From Alphaproteobacteria bacterium (lineage in GTDB: Bacteria; Pseudomonadota; Alphaproteobacteria; UBA3830), in contig BNWJ01000053.1 in assembly GCA_025998735.1 (NCBI GenBank), positions 1 to 8,713 on the forward strand: a stretch of DNA of 8,713 nucleotides. Direction: 5' to 3'. The notes beneath the pieces are model-generated. The model ran no database searches, had not been told where the DNA came from, and saw only the letters and a list, made by a program, of their open reading frames with translations. Positions 5,051 to 8,713 of the stretch are shown here, piece after piece (position 1 is the first letter of the stretch; each line of letters begins with the position of its first letter). Made by a program: the position numbers and the translations under genes.

Positions 5051-5551
5051 TCATATGCTCCAAGGAATGTAGTCGGAATTATTTTTATAATTTTTGTACA
5101 TTTGGTGATCCGGAGTAATAATCGACACGACTTTATTTTTGTCTTTGTACACGCCACCTTTGTCGCTTTCAATGCCGATTTTGATTACAACCTCCAGTCC
5201 ATCCAATTCACCAAATGAATTTATTCTTCTGGCTGCCATTGCGTTTTCAGACATATCTTTCGGATTGACGTTTTTGGCTGATTCAAGAAGCGCTCGAATT
5301 CTCGTCTTCCCCATATTGATCCAAGCCTCACTACCCTCGACTCCGATTTTGTCGAAGATTCTTTTTTTGGCATATTGACCTTCGAGAATTATGAATTCGC
5401 AATCCAAATATGCGGAATCGCTGTTTTTACTTCTGGTTAAAAACGGGTCAAAAAAATCGCTTCCTGGTTTTACGACCAATATTGCTTTTGCAATCGTCCC
5501 TGCTGGAATCAATCCAAATTCCGTCTGTAATTCTGCTGTATTAAAGTCCAT
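5051..5551 (-). CDS. DUF669-like phage protein, probable partner of the RecA-like ATPase
   Basis: 166 residues, ATG at 5551, GAGGAG seven bases upstream. Blocks are IPAGTIAKAILVVKPGS, YLDCEFIILEGQYAKKRIFD, then WINMGKTRIRALLESAKNV, ARRINSFGELDGLEVVIKIG and a polar tail. The pattern (a beta-rich domain with LEG-Y-x-x-K-x-x-FD, then a helix with x-R-ALL-SA) matches DUF669-type proteins, which usually follow a Sak4-type ATPase in phages and are suspected to bind single-stranded DNA. The gene is intact, 15 bp downstream of the ATPase. The binding role is an inference from family and position. Confidence 0.7.
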   Translation of the reverse strand: MDFNTAELQTEFGLIPAGTIAKAILVVKPGSDFFDPFLTRSKNSDSAYLDCEFIILEGQYAKKRIFDKIGVEGSEAWINMGKTRIRALLESAKNVNPKDMSENAMAARRINSFGELDGLEVVIKIGIESDKGGVYKDKNKVVSIITPDHQMYKNYKNNSDYIPWSI

Positions 5552-5566
5552 TTTTGTTCTCCTCTT

Positions 5567-6304
5567 TTATTTCTTGCCTTTAATTTTGTTCAGCAACTTT
5601 CCAAGATGCGCCTCTTCAATTTCATTCAGACGACCGCTGCGATCTTTCGCTGGATAGCCATTTGTGTTCAGCGTATGACACACAAACTTTCTAATCAGTT
5701 TTTCGGATTCGCCTTTCATGGCAACCATAGAAATTACCTCGTCTAGAACTCCTGGGATTTCACTTGTGGTTTTCGATCCTTCGATTTGCGGAACCCATGT
5801 GGTTTGGTTGAAGCTATCGGTTCTCTGTTCCAAAAGTCCGACGATGATCACATCTTTGTTTGGAATATGCTGAAACTGATTTAACCAAACACTCATTTCC
5901 GAAGCCAACAATCCATACGCTGCTCTTGTATCTGGCTTACCGGATTTTTCCGAAATGGCTTCCGGCTGGGATTTGCACCAACCAAGACACAACCTAGAAG
6001 CTATAGTAATGCTATCAATGAAAATGCATTTGTACTTCGATAAATCGCACTCTCTGTACTTTGCTTTCGCCATCTCAAAATGCCTCTGTCCGTAGGCTGA
6101 ATTTGCTTTCAACGCTGGATTCGCTCCTCCAATTAGACACGCAATATCACGTGCTTCTTCCCAAGTTCGTACAGCGATCGAGTCTCCACCCCATGCTTGT
6201 ACAGCAAGCAATCCCGCTTCAAAATCCAGACAAATTGTCGGTTCATCGATGGTTTTGAGAAGAGACGTTTTGCCAATCCCAGACTGTCCGAAGATTGCTA
6301 TTTT
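5567..6304 (-). CDS. Phage RecA-like P-loop ATPase (Sak4 type), native start lost
   Basis: About 245 residues of coherent homology: KIAIFGQSGIGKTSLLKTID with Walker A GQSGIGKT, TICLDFEAGLLAVQAW, KCIFIDSITIASR as Walker B, VIIVGLLEQRTDSFN, and HTLNTNGYPAKDRSGRLNEI near the C-terminus. Such ATPases (TIGR01618-like) act in phage recombination and replication by single-strand annealing or exchange. There is no ATG, GTG or TTG in frame between the TAA near 6355 and Walker A; the upstream codons belong to element E, whose type-2 hairpin starts exactly at the edge of the homology. The first usable start is a TTG at 6211, after Walker A. The coding body is intact but the protein is probably not made in active form. 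Confidence 0.82.
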   Translation of the reverse strand, partial: KIAIFGQSGIGKTSLLKTIDEPTICLDFEAGLLAVQAWGGDSIAVRTWEEARDIACLIGGANPALKANSAYGQRHFEMAKAKYRECDLSKYKCIFIDSITIASRLCLGWCKSQPEAISEKSGKPDTRAAYGLLASEMSVWLNQFQHIPNKDVIIVGLLEQRTDSFNQTTWVPQIEGSKTTSEIPGVLDEVISMVAMKGESEKLIRKFVCHTLNTNGYPAKDRSGRLNEIEEAHLGKLLNKIKGKK

Positions 6305-6381
6305 GTGCGTGCCGCACGCGCGTTTTCTATCTTTTGGGTAGTTTTTGATGTATTAAATAATCGGATCCAACGTCACGTTGG
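6305..6381. repeat. Short palindromic composite element E (77 bp)
   Basis: Left hairpin GTGCGTGCCGCAC (6305-6317, loop TGC). Right end is the 19-base GGATCCAACGTCACGTTGG (6363-6381). The 45 bp between are AT-rich and do not match the A-C core. It separates the 3' end of the MSNL-type gene from the RecA-like ATPase and appears to have removed the end of the first and the start of the second. Confidence 0.88.
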
Positions 6382-6779
6382 CGTTTTTCCAGGAGTAATT
6401 GTTCGCGCTTCTTTAAACAACTCCTGGTACTCATAAGGCAGCGCAGAATATTTGCGTTCCTCTACCGAATAAACGACTTTTACAAATGCTTTCCGCCTAT
6501 CTTCTGGAAGTGCGTGCCGCACGCGCATTTATAATTCATGGATCCAACGTCACGTTGGTCGAAAAATCTCGTTGTGCCCGTATCTTTATTTTCTCTTTGC
6601 AAACTATTTTTTACAGACTCCGCAAAACGTAAATTCAAACCGTCATCGAGTTTTTCTTTCAACTCTTTTGCATGGCTTGTTAATTTCGTAACTTGCTCAT
6701 GCAAATCCATAAGATCGTGTACGTCCAGCGCACTAATTTCCTTTGCACTTAACGTTTCCAGTACTGCTAAATTGCTCAT
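6373..6779 (-). pseudogene. Prophage protein of the sigma/ATPase cassette, broken by element F and cut by element E
   Basis: ATG at 6779 with GGAGGT just upstream. The first piece (72 residues) reads MSNLAVLETL, a helical region LMDLHEQVTKLTSHAKELKE, then LNLRFAESVKN and KDTGTTRF. Element F follows. In another frame the second piece reads RRKAFVKVVYSVEERKYSAL, PYEYQELFKEARTITPGKT, then stops inside element E (TGA at 6373-6375). From memory, single proteins in alphaproteobacterial prophages have both halves in this order, with a middle block of about 50 residues (ADLPK-type, WDQ) that is absent here. An ATG at 6528, inside element F, gives a 51-residue ORF for the second piece. Function unknown. 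Confidence 0.7.
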
Positions 6780-7316
6780 ATTACCTCCACTATTGAAAAA
6801 ACCGTTAGCGAGATATTTTTCGTCCAATGAGTTAATGAATTTTGCTATGTCTTTGGCGCGTTTTATGTCGGCATACACAGAAGATCTGTAACGACCGGTC
6901 ATATCTAAAATTTCGGAGACACTGTGGTTCAGAAACAAATTGATTACATCGCGATATCTGTTGGGAAGTCGCGATATCAGTTTTTCCAAATCAATAGCTT
7001 CCCAAATTCTGTCTAAGGAAATATTCTGCGATTGGAAATGCTCATCGTCATACTCAAAAATTAGAGCTTTTGCTCCTCTTTTCTCACGATTGTATTTCTC
7101 GATCAACATGAGATATTTCTTCTGCAAAACGACATTTGCAAAATGCAAAAAATCGCCCTTGCTTTGATCATAGGCCTTTGCGCTCGAGATCAGTTCACAT
7201 AACAACTCCTGCTGAATATCTTCATGATCCATAAAATGCGGCGACTTCAACTTACACAGCTTTCTTGCATAAGTATGAATTCTCGACATTATTTCCTTAC
7301 TCATATATTCAGTCAT
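6480..7316 (-). CDS. Sigma70-like phage regulator, frame fused to the downstream gene
   Basis: The frame starts at ATG 7316 (GAGGT nine bases upstream) or ATG 7304. Residues ~30-95 resemble sigma region 2: HEDIQQELLCELISSAKAYD, FLHFANVVLQKKYLMLIEKY. Residues ~110-165 resemble region 4 with a helix-turn-helix: LEKLISRLPNRYRDVINLFL, SVSEILDMTGRYRSSVYADI, KRAKDIAKF. Such short sigma-like proteins head this cassette in related prophages and presumably control it. The sigma part should end near residue 179, but no stop occurs and the frame runs through the RBS and ATG of the next gene, then through element F to a TAA at 6480. A run of six T (minus strand, 6796-6801) lies just before: one T more or fewer would give a stop there, in the second case as an ATGA overlap. 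Confidence 0.78.
   Translation of the reverse strand: MTEYMSKEIMSRIHTYARKLCKLKSPHFMDHEDIQQELLCELISSAKAYDQSKGDFLHFANVVLQKKYLMLIEKYNREKRGAKALIFEYDDEHFQSQNISLDRIWEAIDLEKLISRLPNRYRDVINLFLNHSVSEILDMTGRYRSSVYADIKRAKDIAKFINSLDEKYLANGFFNSGGNMSNLAVLETLSAKEISALDVHDLMDLHEQVTKLTSHAKELKEKLDDGLNLRFAESVKNSLQRENKDTGTTRFFDQRDVGSMNYKCACGTHFQKIGGKHL
6510..6558. repeat. Short palindromic composite element F (49 bp)
   Basis: Left hairpin GTGCGTGCCGCAC (6510-6522, loop TGC); right GGATCCAACGTCACGTTGG (6540-6558). Only 17 bp lie between. Same end types and orientation as E, 129 bp away. It splits the MSNL-type gene and leaves the two halves out of frame. Confidence 0.9.
6783..6788 (-). promoter_or_regulatory. Ribosome binding site inside the fused frame
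   Basis: GGAGGT three bases before ATG 6779. Its presence inside the long frame shows that the MSNL-type gene was a separate cistron and that the fusion is secondary. Confidence 0.6.
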
Positions 7317-7360
7317 TCAACCAATTACCTCGCTAACGAGAGCAAGTATGGAACAGCCTC

Positions 7361-7469
7361 AAAAATGGTTATATCGTTTCTCAAAAAATGTTATAGCTTT
7401 TCGGCCAAAATCGCCCTTGATAAATGAGGGCCTCCCAAAAATGTTATAGCTTTTGGAAAAATGTTATAG
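7361..7469 (-). promoter_or_regulatory. Four direct repeats of a TATAACAT motif upstream of the sigma-like gene
   Basis: The plus strand shows AAAAATGTTATAG at 7384-7396, 7437-7449 and 7457-7469, and a degenerate AAAAATGGTTATA at 7361-7373. ATG-to-ATG distances are 23, 53 and 20 bp, near multiples of about two helical turns for the close pairs. Two copies continue as CTTTT. On the coding strand each repeat holds TATAAC, a -10-like hexamer. This suggests an operator array or promoter cluster for the operon; a replication iteron set is less likely at this copy number. A weak hairpin (GCCCT...AGGGC, 7413-7431) lies between copies two and three and might end the upstream transcript. Confidence 0.5.
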
Positions 7470-7479
7470 TCGCTTGCCT

Positions 7480-7674
7480 CTATATGCCTCCTTTTTTGAC
7501 TATAACGTTTGGGCTAATAGCATATCCCTTCCATTTTTTAGATACGATTATTTCTTTGTTGAGTTTTTCAAACGCAGATAGTTTGATCTTATCAATCGCC
7601 TGAATAATCTGAATTGGGTTAAGTTCTGTTTCGATAGTCCACTTGGTAGCCTTATTTTTGATTAATATACACAT
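7480..7674 (-). CDS. Hypothetical 64-aa protein
   Basis: ATG at 7674, immediately after the IS630-like stop (TGAATG). No clear RBS. Blocks are NKATKWTIETELNPIQIIQA, IDKIKLSAFEKLNKEIIVSK and GYAISPNVIVKKGG. It looks like a folded alpha/beta fragment and may be the 3' end of a gene cut by the insertion sequence rather than a complete gene. Not recognised. Confidence 0.45.
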   Translation of the reverse strand: MCILIKNKATKWTIETELNPIQIIQAIDKIKLSAFEKLNKEIIVSKKWKGYAISPNVIVKKGGI

Positions 7675-8174
7675 TCAAGTTGAGAAACTGGATTGTGGAA
7701 AAACCTGAAAGTTGTCGTTAATGCGAGATTTTGCTTTTTTGGCAATAGTCTTCCAAGTTTGTTCGTAAAACTCCATAACGGCGGCTCTAAACTCGCCGGC
7801 GGACTTAAAAAAGCGATTATTTCTGGTGTATTCGTTGGACAATTTCCATAATCGTTCAATTGGGTTCAAGTTTGGACTATATGTCGGAATAAAATGCAGG
7901 ATAATCCCCATTTTTTCGGCCGCTTCACGCGTTTTTTGCTGATATTGTAGCGGCCATTGTCTAAAAACATATGAATCTTTTCGCAGCGATATTTCTTTTT
8001 TACCAAGCCAAAATAATCAATCATCGAATCGCTATTTATCGTTTCGTAATCCTTTATGACTATGTTCATACTTTTCAGAAGGTGATAGTGTCTGTATAAG
8101 TTGATAAACCTCCCAAGCTCAAATTGTGAACAAATTTTTAGTTTGAGAAGAAACAATCGTATTATAACGATCAT
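7675..8174 (-). pseudogene. IS630-family transposase, 5'-truncated, two frames
   Basis: Frame one (open from 8174, homology from about 8075) reads NIVIKDYETINSDSMIDYFG and EKIHMFLDNGRYNISKK, with the second catalytic Asp in FLDN. Frame two reads REAAEKMGIILHFIPTYSPN and LNPIERLWKLSNEYTRNN, with the catalytic Glu in NPIERLW, to a TGA at 7675. A -1 shift at AGC-AAA-AAA-CGC (A run 7932-7937) joins them exactly as NISKK-TREAAEKMG. The helix-turn-helix half and first catalytic Asp are missing, so it cannot transpose by itself. The C-terminal sequence resembles IS630 members abundant in Rickettsia-like genomes (from memory). Confidence 0.82.
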
Positions 8175-8628
8175 TCATATCGCATAGCATCTTATAAATT
8201 TCGTCCACCACGTATTGCGACTGACGATAGACACGAGAAAAAAGAGAGTTGTATCTATTAAGATATTTTGTTGCAAATCCGCGAGCATTTCTGTTTCTTT
8301 GTTTGATAAAGCCGTGAAAATTATTTACGGTATTAATATTGTAAAAACCAACGCCTTTGTTTTCGCTTTTTGCTCTCACTACAGAGCATTTTTTCGTTTC
8401 TTCGAGAACGTTGTAACCTTTTGCTTTATCACATAAGAAAAGAGTATATTCGCTTACTCTGTTGCCGAAAACGCTCTCGATGTCTGTTTTTTGAGGAGTT
8501 GCTCGATTAACTAAAAGCGCTATTCCTTTGCCTTCTCGCTCAACGGCTGTGCATATGCAGATATATTCATCTTCAACCTGAGGAGTTGGATTGGGCGAAC
8601 AGAGAGGAAATGAGAGGAGTGAATCAGA
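8119..8628 (-). pseudogene. IS1595-family (ISXO2-like) transposase, 5'-truncated
   Basis: Homology begins at VEDEYICICTAVEREGKG (8577) and continues through LLVNRATPQKTDIESVFGN, LFLCDKAKGYNVLEE (second catalytic Asp in LCDK), then NINTVNNFHGFIKQRN and RGFATKYLNRYNSLFS, to SSQTKNLFTI and a TGA. These are the DDE core and C-terminus of ISXO2-like proteins. The N-terminal zinc/HTH part and the first Asp are missing. Upstream of 8577 the frame stays open to a TGA at 8629-8631 but the residues (SDSLLSFPLCSPNPTPQ) look foreign. The end overlaps the IS630-like frame, so the IS1595 copy probably inserted into or next to that element. Confidence 0.8.
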
Positions 8629-8713
8629 TCATAGACTCCAAATGAAAGAAGAGATTCTGAAGTTTGAAGCTTTTGGAATACAGTCGGAGATAGACCGGCC
8701 AGGCAGAGTCTAA
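8586..8713. other. Purine-rich edge sequence of unknown origin
   Basis: The plus strand is rich in G and A (GAGGAGTTGGATTGGGCGAA and onward) and ends in TAA. A plus-strand frame ends in MKEEILKFEAFGIQSEIDRP, GRV, stop at 8711-8713, and another reads EELDWANREEMRGVNQIIDS, stop, with an overlap of the two (TGA in AAATGAAA). Neither is recognised. On the minus strand it is a pyrimidine tract ending in CAG exactly where transposase homology starts. This may be an insertion or deletion junction, or a chimeric end. Confidence 0.35.

Noticed and set aside
4870..5218. Overlapping ORFs on both strands (100-aa minus, 96-aa plus).
   Set aside because: The minus frame beyond 5046 is an out-of-frame reading of the DUF669-like gene; the plus frame is antisense to it.
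7361..7469. Replication origin with iterons.
   Set aside because: Only four AT-rich copies with uneven spacing and no adjacent initiator gene; an operator or promoter array is the simpler reading.
1..8713. tRNA genes, rRNA or an att core.
   Set aside because: No cloverleaf, rRNA motif or long direct repeat at the edges was seen by eye; att sites of a serine recombinase would lie near the left edge, possibly outside the window.

Overview
The window looks like a decayed, AT-rich prophage or integrative element from an alphaproteobacterium, probably host-associated. This rests on gene content, not on any database search. Nearly all genes lie on the minus strand and read right to left. The order matches an early module common in alphaproteobacterial prophages: a sigma-like phage regulator, a small DUF-type protein, a RecA-like P-loop ATPase (Sak4 type), a DUF669-like protein, small ORFs, a BRO-N/ANT antirepressor, a Toprim-DUF927 primase/helicase, a ~65-aa protein, a DUF2924 protein and a large serine recombinase that runs off the left edge.

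Right edge (7675-8713): two 5'-truncated insertion-sequence transposases (IS1595-like and IS630-like) lie next to each other. The IS630-like gene needs a -1 shift at a C-AAA-AAA site. Beyond the IS1595-like homology lies a purine-rich stretch (8586-8713) unlike the rest. Centre right (4582-7480): the early module sits behind an AT-rich region with four copies of an ATGTTATAG motif. Centre left (2149-3812): the Toprim-DUF927 gene has been cut into pieces in different frames, and its start is fused into the antirepressor gene. Left (1-2148): a leader region with a good sigma70-like promoter overlapping an operator-like palindrome, then two small genes and the recombinase.

The outstanding signal is a family of mosaic palindromic elements: thirteen short perfect hairpins forming six composites and one solo copy. 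Two hairpin types occur: type 1, CCAACGT-G-ACGTTGG, and type 2, GTGNN-TGC-N'N'CAC. Every composite has one hairpin at each end, in opposite orientation, and the two types combine freely. Three long composites (109-114 bp) share a core; three short ones (48-77 bp) do not. Hairpin variants carry paired, compensating base changes, and the inner flank is conserved (four bases, then RTT with a longer TTTC tail in many copies). The elements lie inside or at the edges of protein genes, and the expected gene sequence is missing at several of them. They resemble Rickettsia palindromic elements (in-gene location, ~100 bp) and REP/BIME elements (inverted hairpin pairs), but I do not recognise the family.

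Together the genes would have formed a phage regulation, replication and recombination cassette plus an integration module. In its present state most of the replication part cannot be functional. The serine recombinase, DUF2924, ~65-aa, DUF669-like and sigma-like genes still look largely intact.
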